64,000 nucleotides of DNA, from positions 9,794-73,793 of the forward strand of contig CAYXSA010000007.1 of assembly GCA_964467315.1 (NCBI GenBank). Reading direction: 5' to 3'. Made by a program: the position numbers and the translations under genes. The notes below the pieces were generated by a model that saw nothing but the letters and a program-made list of their open reading frames with translations, was not told the DNA's origin and made no database searches. This stretch comes from JAAFIM01 sp964467315 (GTDB lineage Bacteria; Bacteroidota; Bacteroidia; Chitinophagales; Saprospiraceae). Below, piece by piece: positions 48,872 through 57,418 of the stretch; within the stretch, counting starts at the first letter, position 1; every line of letters starts with the position of its first letter.

Positions 48872-50188
48872 TTATCGCATCGATTTTATGAACTTTTCGC
48901 TGTATATTTTTCCGCTTTCGTCCCTCCATTCTACGATATAAAAGCCCGCAGCAAGGGCAGCAATATCCATTTCGACATTGTTTATGCCTGCGCCGATTAT
49001 TTGCGTAGCCTGTACGCATCCTGCCCCGTCTATAATACGAATTTTACCGCCTGCACTGCTGCCCAACTCTATGCGAATTTGCTCGCTTGCGGGATTGGGA
49101 AATAACCGAAAATCTACCTTTTCCAGCTCATATTCTACGGTCGACACCGATAGACAAGGCGAAGCAAATAGGTTTTGGCTCTGCACTACCCCACTATCCA
49201 CCGCCCAATGCTGCCAAACGCCGTCGCCGCTGCTACTCTGCCAATCGTTTAAGTCGAAGCTGTTTGCGCCCGTCGGGCTGCCTTCTGCGGCATAGACCAA
49301 CAAAGCTGCCCCGCCCCTATCCCAATGCAGGGGCTGCATCGGCGCGCACAGCTCCGCCCCCAAGCCTGTCGCTTGGCAAGAATGCTGCACAAAATAAGCC
49401 CGCCGCTGCGTAGATACGCCGAAGACCCGCGCTATGCCCGCCGTATCTATGCAAACCGCCGTACTTTCGTCGCAAGCGATGCCGTAGGCAGTAAAAGCCG
49501 CATCGGCATACATACGCGCCATAAAAACCGCAAAGCGCCCCCTTCGGTCGGGATTATCAAAATGCGTATCCGTGAGTACGCTCCCCAGATAAGGCACTCG
49601 AAAAAATGCAGCCGTACCCACCGTAATACTCGTATGGTAGGGATTGGCGAGCGCATCGGCGGAACTTATCGTGCCGTTTTGCGCCGTAAAATAACGTCCA
49701 CCCAAGACTGCCATACCTGCGCTGGTGCCGCCTACGACTACATTTCGCTGGCTTATTGCCTCGTTTACGAGACTGTCTATAGCTGTGCCCCGCCAATAAT
49801 TGACATAATTCCATTGGTTGCCGCCTGCAAACCAAATGGCTTCGGCTTCGCGTATGCGGCGCTGTATGTAGGCTTCGTTGGCGGATTGGGCATTGTGGCA
49901 AACGATGGTTTCTACCGAATTGATGCTTACGCCTAAATCGGTATAAAAATAGTCGTTGTAGCCATTGCTGCCGCTGGCGCGCAGCACCAAGACATCGCCG
50001 CCGCCTGCCCGCTGCAAAAACCAGCGCATCGCCTCATCGTCTTCCGTGCTACCGCCTATAAGACAAGTGCCGCCCAAAGCCGTAGCTTGGGTATCGCTGG
50101 TATCGCCCGTTTGGTAGCTCGTATAATTTTGGGCGAAAGCGCAGCCCCCTAAAGTCAAAAAAGCAAAGACGAAGTTGATGGTTTGCAT
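48872..50188 (-). CDS. Secreted cyanophycinase-like S51 peptidase with T9SS sorting domain
   Basis: The 438-residue product has a signal peptide (NFVFAFLTLGGCAFAQ). The peptidase S51 domain shows AIWFAGGNQWNYVNYW, the nucleophile Ser156 in GGTSAGMAVLGG, and DTHFDNPDRRGR with a candidate catalytic histidine. The last 85 residues form a type A T9SS sorting domain: FRLFPNPASEQIRIE, then GFYIVEWRDESGKIYSEKFIK. It should therefore leave the cell through the type IX system. S51 enzymes hydrolyse cyanophycin or aspartyl dipeptides, and the exact substrate is not inferable. Confidence 0.9.
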   Translation of the reverse strand: MQTINFVFAFLTLGGCAFAQNYTSYQTGDTSDTQATALGGTCLIGGSTEDDEAMRWFLQRAGGGDVLVLRASGSNGYNDYFYTDLGVSINSVETIVCHNAQSANEAYIQRRIREAEAIWFAGGNQWNYVNYWRGTAIDSLVNEAISQRNVVVGGTSAGMAVLGGRYFTAQNGTISSADALANPYHTSITVGTAAFFRVPYLGSVLTDTHFDNPDRRGRFAVFMARMYADAAFTAYGIACDESTAVCIDTAGIARVFGVSTQRRAYFVQHSCQATGLGAELCAPMQPLHWDRGGAALLVYAAEGSPTGANSFDLNDWQSSSGDGVWQHWAVDSGVVQSQNLFASPCLSVSTVEYELEKVDFRLFPNPASEQIRIELGSSAGGKIRIIDGAGCVQATQIIGAGINNVEMDIAALAAGFYIVEWRDESGKIYSEKFIKSMR

Positions 50189-50213
50189 ACTGTAGTATTA
50201 TTTTTATATTTGC

Positions 50214-50385
50214 AGCCCGCGCGCGTTCGCGCGGGCTGCGCCGTAAAGCCGTAGCATGCTACGGCTTTACAGCGTGAGGGATAGTAGGGGCGAATCAACA
50301 TTCGCCCATTTGGGCGATGATGATACGCCCCGAATAGCCCGACCGCTGCCCCCTTTTTGGGGCAGCGGGCACGCCCAAAAAAACT
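50214..50385 (+). repeat. Family A element, copy 19
   Basis: Two outer hairpins (CCCGCGCGCG-TT-CGCGCGGG and a GTAAAGCCGTAGCA palindrome), GCGTGAGGGATAG, AATCAACATTCGCCC hairpin 1, ATAGCCCGACC, hairpin 2 GCTGCCCC/GGGGCAGC, and GGGCACGCCC with an A-run. Confidence 0.85.
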
Positions 50386-50413
50386 CCTCCAAAATTACGA
50401 AAAAGCGAGTATT

Positions 50414-50863
50414 ATGCAAACACCTACGCCTTGTACGCCTGCTGCCTTAGCGATAGAGGCGCTTTTGCGCGAGCGGCGCGCCTTGAGCAGCGAATTGTTA
50501 AATCTGGACGCTTACGAGCGTTGGGGCGGGGGCGGCGATAGCGAAATGAATGCACGTTTAGCCAGCGGCGAGGCAAATCGGCGCTATGCCGACTGCGAGC
50601 AGCGCAGCAAATCGGCGCTTGCAGGGGCGGATTTGTTTACTCGTGCATCTTTGGCAGATGCGCATATTTTTTTGCTGCAAATCTTCATCGAAGAATGCGA
50701 AAAAAAGGACGCAAAGGCGCATAGCACCGCGATTTTTGTGGCAAAAGGCGAAATACGGCTTTGGAGCGAGTACAAAGCGGGCGAGCGCGACGATGTGGAG
50801 CAAAATATATTTTACGTGCACTACGATGCGGCGCGATATGCGGCATTATTGGGCGAAAAATAA
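50414..50863 (+). CDS. Hypothetical protein
   Basis: From ATG 50414 the protein has 149 residues (MQTPTPCTPAALAIEALLRE). It is helical, rich in Ala and Glu, with three cysteines and no signal or membrane segment. The C-terminal part (STAIFVAKGEIRLWSEYKAG) looks strand-rich. No family recognised. It starts just after a family A repeat and ends eight bases before the PAP2 gene, so the two are probably co-transcribed. Confidence 0.7.
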   Translation: MQTPTPCTPAALAIEALLRERRALSSELLNLDAYERWGGGGDSEMNARLASGEANRRYADCEQRSKSALAGADLFTRASLADAHIFLLQIFIEECEKKDAKAHSTAIFVAKGEIRLWSEYKAGERDDVEQNIFYVHYDAARYAALLGEK

Positions 50864-50871
50864 CAATAAAA

Positions 50872-51384
50872 ATGTCCGATTTCACCCCTCAAAAAGTGCC
50901 CCTGCGCCGACGAAAATACGCCGAATACATACAAGATTTTACGGCGTTGGGCAATCCTTTTGTGCTTTTGCTCATCACTACCGCCGTTTTGCAAAACGTA
51001 CATTTTGCCGATGGGCGGGTCTGGCTTTGGCTCTTGGGGGCTTTTATCGCGGGCGAGGCGCTGTGTTCGGGTATAAAGTACCTTTGGCACAAGCCGCGCC
51101 CTGATGGGCAGCTATTTAAGGGGGCATTGGAGAAGATTGACGCGGGGAGTTTTCCGAGTATACACGCCTTTCGGATAGCCTATACTTATAGTTCGCTGGC
51201 GTATTTGCAGTATGTGCAAAGCGGCGGCGGGCTGCTTTTTCCCCTTGTGGCGCTGGTCGTGGTGGCGGTAGTGGGTTACTCGCGGGTATTTTTGCGCAAG
51301 CACTTTGCTACAGATGTGGCGGCGGGTTATGCTATAGGTTTGTCGGTGTCGGCGGCTTTGTGGTTGGGGGTGCAGCCTGTGTAG
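50872..51384 (+). CDS. PAP2-superfamily membrane phosphatase
   Basis: The 170-residue product shows the three PAP2 motifs: KYLWHKPRP (KxxxxxxRP), SFPSIHAFR (the PSGH motif with Ile in place of Gly and its conserved histidine), and SRVFLRKHFATDV (SRxxxxxHxxxD). There are about four membrane helices. Likely lipid phosphate or undecaprenyl-pyrophosphate phosphatase; the exact substrate is unknown. Confidence 0.88.
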   Translation: MSDFTPQKVPLRRRKYAEYIQDFTALGNPFVLLLITTAVLQNVHFADGRVWLWLLGAFIAGEALCSGIKYLWHKPRPDGQLFKGALEKIDAGSFPSIHAFRIAYTYSSLAYLQYVQSGGGLLFPLVALVVVAVVGYSRVFLRKHFATDVAAGYAIGLSVSAALWLGVQPV

Positions 51385-51414
51385 GGTGGGTTTTGCGAAA
51401 TTTGTTTTTTTATT

Positions 51415-51918
51415 TTAGTTTGTCGCGTGCTTTTGTATGCGCAGGGTGATTTGCTCTATCCCTTCGATTTGCTCGAAGCGGGTATGCTGCGAGAAGCTAA
51501 GGCTATGTTTGCCTTTGTTGGCGAATTTCGTTTGGGTCATAAAAGCCATCGGAGCGCTGCAGCGCTCTCCGCTGCATTTGCCCTGCCAAGTGCCTTGTTC
51601 GTCGGAAAGCTGGAGCGAAAGCAGGTTGGTACGCGGCTTTGTGGTATCGGGAAACTCTACCTTTAGCTGTGTGTATAGGTTTTGATAGCCGTAATCGGTG
51701 CTGTGTACGACCTCCAGAATGATGTCATAGAGTTGGCTCGTATCGCTTATCTCAAACTCAAAACGAGGGGTTTGCGTGCTCCAAGTGGCATTTTCAAAAA
51801 CTTCGGTTTTTTCGTATAAAACCCCGCCTTTGCAGCCGCTCACGAGTGTGAGCAGCGCAAAGGCAGCGAATTTAATCAGCAGAGGGAGGCGGCGGAGGAG
51901 GCGGGGTTTGGCGGTCAT
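51415..51918 (-). CDS. gldH: GldH, gliding-motility/T9SS lipoprotein
   Basis: The 167-residue protein has a lipoprotein signal ending LTLVSGC (Cys29). It carries the GldH pattern: FENATWSTQTPRFEFEISDT, then YQNLYTQLKVEFPDT, DEQGTWQGKCSGERC, and the end RFEQIEGIEQITLRI. GldH is required for gliding and type IX export in Flavobacterium. Its first 47 bases overlap the 3' end of the ricT gene in another frame, so it is translated from the same message. Confidence 0.88.
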   Translation of the reverse strand: MTAKPRLLRRLPLLIKFAAFALLTLVSGCKGGVLYEKTEVFENATWSTQTPRFEFEISDTSQLYDIILEVVHSTDYGYQNLYTQLKVEFPDTTKPRTNLLSLQLSDEQGTWQGKCSGERCSAPMAFMTQTKFANKGKHSLSFSQHTRFEQIEGIEQITLRIQKHATN

Positions 51919-53629
51919 TGGGTCGCGGCTGCTGGGGGTTATTTTTCTTTTTGTTGGGATTATTTTGGTGTTGCGGGTGGCGGCGCGGCGGTATCAGCGG
52001 TTCCTGCGGTGGCTGTCCGTCTTGGGGGGGCGTGCCCTGCTGATGCGGTGGCGGCTGGCGGCGGTTGGGATTGGGGTTGTTGGGATTGTGCGTATGTTGC
52101 GCCTTCGGCGGGCGCTGTTGATGTTGGGGTGGGCGCTGCTGTTGCGGGCGCTGCTGTTGTTCGTTGTTTGTCCCCTGCTGCGGCGGTAATCCTTGTCCGT
52201 ATTGATTGGGCGGCGGCTGTTGGCGGCGATTGGGATTGGGGGTATGTTGGGGCTGTTTACGCGGCTGTATAAGCGGAGTTTGCCCTTGTTGTTGTTGCTG
52301 TGGTGGCGAGTTGTGAACGGTTTTTTGCTCCGTTTCCGCTCCGTTGGGTGTAGTCGTATTGGTGGGCTGATGCAGGGGCGCGCCTGTGCGCTCTTCTCTG
52401 GGTTTGCTGCTGTTGTTGTTGGGCTTTTTGTTGTTTTTGCGCTTCTTTTTGTCCAAATCGGGGAGCTGTAGCGGCTCATCGAGTTCGAGCGTATTGGTTT
52501 CGTCTTTGTTGATTTTGCGATGCAGGCGCGAGGTGCGCTGTGCTTTGGCAATGCTGCTGCTGTCCTGCTCTGGAGTGCCAAAATCGCCATTTTCGTCCGC
52601 CTTTAGTGCCGTCAAATCATTGGGAACGATGCCCTGCGCATTCCAAGCCTGTAGCTGCTTTACCTGTACGGTCGTCAAAGGCTGAATGTCCGCCATACCG
52701 TATTGCTGCTGATACCCGTAGTACATCAAGCGCTTGAAAATATCCGTCTTGATAAGTATCACCGTACCGCGCTGCGTCTGCAATTTGTCCACGTTTTTCG
52801 GAAAATCGCGCAAGGCATCCAAGTACGATTTTAGCTCGAAGTTCAGACAGCATTTAAGCCGTCCGCATTGCCCCGATAGCTTCGCTTGATTGATAGCCAA
52901 ATTTTGATAACGCGCCGCCACAGTCGACACCGAACGAAAATCGCCCAACCAAGTCGAGCAACACAACTCCCGCCCACAAGCGCCAATGCCCCCAATTCGC
53001 GCCGACTCTTGCCGAGCGCCAATCTGCCGCATCTCGATTTTCACCTTAAATTCTTTCGCATAAATGCGTATCAATTCCCTAAAATCTACCCGCCCATCCG
53101 CCGTATAATAAAAGGTAACCTTGCGTTTATCGCCTTGAAACTCTACATCGCCGACCTTCATATCCAAATCCATCGAACGCGCAATAGCCCGCGCACGGAT
53201 AAGCGTATCCTTCTCCAAAGCCCGTGCCTCCTGCAAACGCTCCACATCGCGCTCATTCGCCAAACGCAAAATATTCGGCATGGTCGCATTCTCGCGCACC
53301 CGCTTTTTTTTCATCTGCATACGCACCAGCTCGCCCGCGATAGACACGCGACCAATATCAAAGCTCCCCGCCGTACTCTCTACCACCACATAATCGCCCG
53401 TATGCAACTGCAAATAATGCGGCTTGCGGAAAAACTCCTTGCGCGCATTATTCTTAAAACCTACCTCCACCGCGTCCATTCCCCCCTGTTCGGGCAAATC
53501 AATATGCGACAACCAATCAAACGTATTCAGTTTGTTGCAGCCGCCCGTAGAGCAATGCCCTTTGTCGCCACAGCCCGCAGGCGCGCCGTTGCTGCCCGTG
53601 CCGCAGCTTCCACAATTTCCACAACCCAT
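51872..53629 (-). CDS. ricT: RicT/PSP1-domain protein with long Pro/Gln/Asn-rich tail
   Basis: The 585-residue protein has a Cys-rich N-terminus (CGNCGSCGTG to about residue 31). The PSP1 domain (about 50-290) contains ACGRELCCSTWLGDF and SGQCGRLKCCLNFE, both typical of RicT/YaaT. In Bacillus RicT works in the Y-complex that matures mRNAs through RNase Y; its role here is not known. Residues beyond about 370 are low-complexity (Pro, Gln, Asn, Arg), ending PPPPPPPSAD, and are probably disordered. RicT followed by GldH is a recurrent Bacteroidota order. Confidence 0.88.
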   Translation of the reverse strand: MGCGNCGSCGTGSNGAPAGCGDKGHCSTGGCNKLNTFDWLSHIDLPEQGGMDAVEVGFKNNARKEFFRKPHYLQLHTGDYVVVESTAGSFDIGRVSIAGELVRMQMKKKRVRENATMPNILRLANERDVERLQEARALEKDTLIRARAIARSMDLDMKVGDVEFQGDKRKVTFYYTADGRVDFRELIRIYAKEFKVKIEMRQIGARQESARIGGIGACGRELCCSTWLGDFRSVSTVAARYQNLAINQAKLSGQCGRLKCCLNFELKSYLDALRDFPKNVDKLQTQRGTVILIKTDIFKRLMYYGYQQQYGMADIQPLTTVQVKQLQAWNAQGIVPNDLTALKADENGDFGTPEQDSSSIAKAQRTSRLHRKINKDETNTLELDEPLQLPDLDKKKRKNNKKPNNNSSKPREERTGAPLHQPTNTTTPNGAETEQKTVHNSPPQQQQQGQTPLIQPRKQPQHTPNPNRRQQPPPNQYGQGLPPQQGTNNEQQQRPQQQRPPQHQQRPPKAQHTHNPNNPNPNRRQPPPHQQGTPPQDGQPPQEPLIPPRRHPQHQNNPNKKKNNPQQPRPNDRQTPPPPPPPSAD

Positions 53630-53750
53630 GAGGTTTATATATATATTTAACGCCGCGTTGCCGTTTTTACAGGCTTGGGGGCGCGTCTTGTAGTTAGTAA
53701 AAATTTCTAAAACGCAAAGATAATGCTTTTTGCGTTATTTTATTCGGTCG

Positions 53751-53906
53751 TTTTTTGGGCGTGCCCCCGCGCCACGCCTGCCGCAAAGGACGGCAGGCGG
53801 AGCCGTAGCACGCTACGGCTCTACTGGCGCGGGGTCGGGCTATTCGGGGCGCATCATCATCGCCCCTTTAGGGCGAATGTTGATTCGCCCCTACTATCCC
53901 TCACGC
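53751..53906 (-). repeat. Family A element, copy 20
   Basis: Minus-strand copy: T-run, GGGCGTGCCC. Hairpin 2 is CCGCGCCACGCC-type with nested GCCTGCCG/CGGCAGGC and a GAGCCGTAGCACGCTACGG palindrome, then GGTCGGGCTATTC, the AATGTTGATTCGCCC-type hairpin 1, and CTATCCCTCACGC. It shows the hairpin-1 palindrome of other copies placed inside hairpin 2. Confidence 0.85.
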
Positions 53907-53920
53907 GTCTACACTCCCAA

Positions 53921-54853
53921 CTATTGCCCCTCTTCTCGGACTATCTCGTTGAGGGCATCGTTTATATTGTCGTACTTAAACTGAAATCCCGCCTCTTTCA
54001 ATCGACGCGAAACCACATTCCGACTTTTCAAAATTAGCTCCGCTTCTGTGCCTATCAGCACTGCGCCCATCTTCACCAAAAATCTCGGCATCGGCAAACC
54101 CCAAGAACGCCGCACCGCCCGCCGCAAAGCCCGCATCAATTCGGCATTGCTTATCGGATGGGGCTGCGCGATATTAAATACGCCGCTTAATTCCGTATGC
54201 TCCATCAAAAAATCTATACTCCGCGCTATATCTTCGATATGCACCCAGCTAAACGCCTGCTGCCCACCACCCTGCGCACCGCCAAACCACAATTTTGCCA
54301 AACGCAGCAGCGGCACCATCGCCCCGCCGCCCTTACCCAAAGCGATGCTAATACGCAACGCAATTTTGCGCGTTTTCGGTGTAGGGGCTTCGTTGAGTAC
54401 GCGCTCCCATTCTTTGGCAACCGTCATAGAGAAGTCGCTGCCTGTATTCGTGCTATATTCATCGTTGGCAGCTTGAGATAGCTCCGTATGATTGTATATA
54501 GTCGCCGTACTGGAGTTAAACCATACTTCAGGTGGCTCCACACAAGCAGCCACAGCCTCCCCCAAAACGCGGGTGCTGTGCGTGCGCGATTCCATGATTT
54601 GCCGCTTGTTTTCTTCCGTATACCTACAGTCTACGGTGCGCCCTGCCAAATTGATAAGCGCCTTAGCCCCCTCCAATTCCTTTGCCCAGTCGCCCAAATT
54701 CTCGCCGTCCCAAACGGCATAACGTATATTTTTCGGTGCATTTTTGCGCAATTTGCGCGAAAAAATTACCACCTCATATTCTTGCCGACTAAAATGCGCC
54801 GCCAGATAATCCCCCAAAAATCCCGTGCCCCCAGCCAATACAATTTTTGCCAT
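53921..54853 (-). CDS. SDR-type NAD(P)-binding epimerase (YfcH / SDR39U1)
   Basis: The 310-residue product starts KIVLAGGTGFLGDYLAAHFS, the Rossmann GxxGxxG of the TIGR01777 family. It continues with the typical AVWDGENLGDW, ALINLAGRTVDCRYTEENK and SRTHSTRVLGEAV segments. The C-terminal 60 residues match DUF1731 (LPMPRFLVKMGAVLIGTEAELILKS, SRRLKEAGFQFKYDN). The biological substrate of the family is not established. Confidence 0.9.
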   Translation of the reverse strand: MAKIVLAGGTGFLGDYLAAHFSRQEYEVVIFSRKLRKNAPKNIRYAVWDGENLGDWAKELEGAKALINLAGRTVDCRYTEENKRQIMESRTHSTRVLGEAVAACVEPPEVWFNSSTATIYNHTELSQAANDEYSTNTGSDFSMTVAKEWERVLNEAPTPKTRKIALRISIALGKGGGAMVPLLRLAKLWFGGAQGGGQQAFSWVHIEDIARSIDFLMEHTELSGVFNIAQPHPISNAELMRALRRAVRRSWGLPMPRFLVKMGAVLIGTEAELILKSRNVVSRRLKEAGFQFKYDNINDALNEIVREEGQ

Positions 54854-54873
54854 ATCGCGTTTTATTTAGCCTA

Positions 54874-54951
54874 AGGTACCACTGCCGCCTGTCGGCGGCA
54901 TAGTACCAACGGCACGAGCATAGCGAGTGCCGTAGTACCTATACATCAAGC
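54874..54951 (+). repeat. Family C element, copy 4 (short)
   Basis: Contains only the two-hairpin part: GGTACCACTGCCGCC/GGCGGCATAGTACC and GTACCAACGGCAC/GTGCCGTAGTAC, then CTATACATCA. It lacks the GGCAGCTAT start. Confidence 0.75.
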
Positions 54952-54959
54952 CAGTTTAG

Positions 54960-55217
54960 TTAATTTTTGCTATTGATGGCTTGCACGCCTTTGATTTCGG
55001 GTACTTGCGACTTTACGGTATGTTCTACGCCTGCGCGCAGGGTCATGGTATTCATTGCGCAGTTTTCGCACATTCCGAGCCAGCGGACTTGTAGCTGCAT
55101 TTCTTCCGTAAGGTCTACGACTTCTACGTCGCCACCATCGGATTTTAGATGCGGGCGAATGCTGTCGAGCGCCGTGCGGGCGCGTTGCATCAAATTTTCT
55201 TTATATTCGTTGGTCAT
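54960..55217 (-). CDS. NifU C-terminal-type Fe-S cluster protein (Nfu)
   Basis: The 85-residue product is a stand-alone NifU-like C-terminal domain: AL DSIRPHLKSDGGDVEVVDL, then the cluster-binding Cys50-x-x-Cys53 in LGMCENCAMNTMTLRAGVE. It carries or delivers [4Fe-4S] clusters to client proteins in the cytoplasm. Next to a secreted hydrolase gene, nine bases away, with which it may share a transcript. Confidence 0.93.
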   Translation of the reverse strand: MTNEYKENLMQRARTALDSIRPHLKSDGGDVEVVDLTEEMQLQVRWLGMCENCAMNTMTLRAGVEHTVKSQVPEIKGVQAINSKN

Positions 55218-55226
55218 TGTGGTAGT

Positions 55227-56669
55227 TTATTTTTGCACATTGCTGCGCAGCCAGTCGCCCATTACCTTTAGCGCCGCAGGGGCAAAGGTTTCTTCTAATG
55301 TACCATATTCCTCCAATCCGCAAACATCGCAGGTCTGAAACAAATGATTAAGGTCAGGCATAAGCTGGCAGGTAAATTTTTTGTTTTTGGCGGCTTGTAG
55401 ATAATCCTGCATCATGCCGATATTTATCGGCGATACTTGCAAATCTTTTCCGCCATTGAGGACGAGTGTAGGTGTGCGAAGTTTTTTCAGATAGTCGGCG
55501 GGTTCTATGTTCAAAAAAACGCGAAACCATTCGTTGCTCATCACGGAGGATATATTGATGCGTACCAGCGTTTCGTTGCCCATGCCGACGGCTTCGGCTT
55601 CTTCTGCAGTGAGCGCGGCGAGATGCGGGCGCATCGCTTCGTAGATTTCGTCGGCGGTTTTCGTGCGCGCCTTATCTTCGGCTAAAGCGTTGTAGAGTGC
55701 GCCGTTGATTTTTTCTACCTTATCGGCGAGGGCTTCCGTTGCGCCATTTTGCAGCATAATATCGCGGCTTTGGCGCAGCAATACCTTTTTGCAGCTTTCG
55801 GCGGGTGCTGCCAACAAAACCACAAAAGCCACGCTTTTGTTTTTCACAGCGAGCAAAGGCGCTACAATGCCGCCTTCGCTATGCCCTATCAAGCCGATGC
55901 GCTTTTTGTCGATGCGTTTATCTTTTTGCAAAAAGGCTACTGCTGCTGCGGCATCATCTACAAAATCGTAAGTTGTCGCCGTAGAAAAATCGCCCGTAGA
56001 CTTGCCCGTGCCCCTATCGTCGTAGCGCAGCACCGCAAAACCCATGCGTGTCAGATAATCGGCTATCACCAAAAAAGGCTTATGTCCCAATATATTTTCA
56101 TCGCGGTCTTGAGCACCACTACCCGAAATCAGCACTACAGCGGAAAATTTCTCGCCCTCGCTTGGGTACGTGAGCGTGCCCGCCAAGCGAGCGCCCGCCT
56201 TTTCATTAGTAAAAAATACGTTTTCCGATTTATACGGGAAAGGAGCTTTCGGCTCCTGCGGGCGGCGCGGTGGGGCGGCTTTGGTGCTGCGGCGCAGATT
56301 GAGCGGCATCGCCCGACCTGCCTGCTTCCATTCGCCCTCTATTTCCTTTGTCGTCGAGTTGTACGCGCCGATATAAGCGGCTTTCATTTGTCGCTGCTCC
56401 GCATAGAGGCTAATGCCCTCGGTGTCGACGCTGTCTATAGGTATATCAAATGCCATCTGGTCGGGACTATCGAGCGTGCCAAGCCAAGTGCCATCCGTTT
56501 TTTTCGTCAAATTTAGCCCTATCCGCAATTTTGTGCCTTGCACCTCCAAAGCGCCTTCCCAAGAGCCTTCCCATTGCATTTCGGCAGCGGGTTGTGCAAA
56601 AATCGGCGCGCAAAACGCCAAAATCCAGACTAAAAAAACATATCTTGCCATCATTAAACTTCGTTTCAT
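55227..56669 (-). CDS. Secreted alpha/beta hydrolase
   Basis: From ATG 56669 (MKRSLMMARYVFLVWILAF) the protein has 480 residues with a signal peptide ending near PIFAQ. An N-terminal beta-rich domain (about 25-125, WEGSWEGALEVQGTKLRIGL) precedes the alpha/beta hydrolase fold with SGSGAQDRDENILGHKPF, the nucleophile in LIGHSEGGIVAPLL, the acid in VLNGGKDLQVSP and the histidine in LNHLFQ. It belongs to the family of periplasmic dienelactone-hydrolase- or acyl-esterase-like proteins common in Bacteroidota. Substrate unknown. Confidence 0.87.
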   Translation of the reverse strand: MKRSLMMARYVFLVWILAFCAPIFAQPAAEMQWEGSWEGALEVQGTKLRIGLNLTKKTDGTWLGTLDSPDQMAFDIPIDSVDTEGISLYAEQRQMKAAYIGAYNSTTKEIEGEWKQAGRAMPLNLRRSTKAAPPRRPQEPKAPFPYKSENVFFTNEKAGARLAGTLTYPSEGEKFSAVVLISGSGAQDRDENILGHKPFLVIADYLTRMGFAVLRYDDRGTGKSTGDFSTATTYDFVDDAAAAVAFLQKDKRIDKKRIGLIGHSEGGIVAPLLAVKNKSVAFVVLLAAPAESCKKVLLRQSRDIMLQNGATEALADKVEKINGALYNALAEDKARTKTADEIYEAMRPHLAALTAEEAEAVGMGNETLVRINISSVMSNEWFRVFLNIEPADYLKKLRTPTLVLNGGKDLQVSPINIGMMQDYLQAAKNKKFTCQLMPDLNHLFQTCDVCGLEEYGTLEETFAPAALKVMGDWLRSNVQK

Positions 56670-56694
56670 TCGCAGAAAGCGCAAATATACGAAA

Positions 56695-56798
56695 TAGGAG
56701 TTACGAGTTACGAATTACGAGTTACGAATGTTCGGCAATACTCTGCTTGCTGCGTCATTCGCTTCGCGTTAACTTCGTTTTCGTAATTCGTAATTCTA
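56695..56798. repeat. Tandem and inverted TTACGA repeats
   Basis: Tandem GAGTTACGA/GAATTACGA units (56698-56731) are matched by the inverse TTCGTAATTCGTAATTC at 56779-56795. The arms could pair around a loop of about 50 bases. This lies between the hydrolase gene and a variant family A element. Confidence 0.6.
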
Positions 56799-56949
56799 TG
56801 GCGTGCCCCCGCTCCCCACCCACCGCGCGAATGCGCGGCGGGTTGAAAGGTCGCGGGGTCGCGTGTTGCAGGGCTATCGGTGCTTCACGGCGTGCCAAAG
56901 GCACTTGTTTGCACCAGCGCGTAGCGCTGCCCTTCCACCCGCTCACGCA
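56798..56949 (-). repeat. Family A element, GCGTGAGCGGG variant (copy 21)
   Basis: Minus-strand copy: GGCGTGCCCCCGCTCCCC, nested CCGCGCG-AATG-CGCGGCGG stem, AAAGGTCGCGGGGTCGCGTG linker, an irregular central part with GGCGTGCC-AAA-GGCAC, and the end CACCCGCTCACGC. Its ends match copy 13 at 33.3 kb, not the common form. Confidence 0.72.
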
Positions 56950-56982
56950 ATACCATTAAAGCATTTTGCCAAATAATAAAAT

Positions 56983-57261
56983 ATGTCCGACCATTCTTTG
57001 CTTGATGATGTGGGCGTACCGCTGAAACTTCGCCTTGAGCAACGTAAGCATTGGGCGCGGCGCGCTTGGCTTTCGCTATTGGTTTGTGCCATTTTTGCTG
57101 CGCTGCCTTTTTTGATAATTTGGAAAATCAAAAAATCGACTTTGGAGCGCTGGATTTTTATGGACGGTTGGATTTTTTTGTCTATACTTTGGGCAGTGGC
57201 GGGTTTGGGCTTGATTTATTTGCTGTACTGTTTGATTAAGCGCGCCCAAATAGCTGCCTAA
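56983..57261 (+). CDS. Small membrane protein, two helices
   Basis: The 92-residue product has a charged N-terminus (SDHSLLDDVGVPLKLRLEQRK). Two membrane helices follow (about 28-47 and 61-84), separated by KIKKSTLERW, with a basic end (KRAQIAA). No family recognised. It sits between two family A variants. ATG at 56983. Confidence 0.68.
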   Translation: MSDHSLLDDVGVPLKLRLEQRKHWARRAWLSLLVCAIFAALPFLIIWKIKKSTLERWIFMDGWIFLSILWAVAGLGLIYLLYCLIKRAQIAA

Positions 57262-57292
57262 CTGTCTGAAAATTGGCAATAGCGATTGCAAT

Positions 57293-57401
57293 GCGAGAGG
57301 GATAGGAGCGAAACCACCGAGCAGCCTTTAGGCTGCGAAGGTGATGCAGCGGATAGCCCGACGCGAGGGGCGCAGCCCCGAAGCGGCTCGCCAAAATAAA
57401 A
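57293..57401 (+). repeat. Family A element, GGAGCGAAACCAC variant (copy 22)
   Basis: GCGAGAGGGATAGGAGCG, hairpin 1 ACCACCG...GGTGAT with inner GCAGCC-TTTA-GGCTGC, GCGGATAGCCCGACGCG, and a shortened right end without a clear GGGCACGCCC. Related to copy 14. Confidence 0.7.
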
Positions 57402-57418
57402 AAGCTTAAAATCGTAGC

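Noticed and set aside
51994..52590. 198-residue frame inside the ricT tail
   Set aside because: It is a shadow of low-complexity CCN/CAN codons in another frame; the same holds for the frames at 52009-52272 and 52886-53650.
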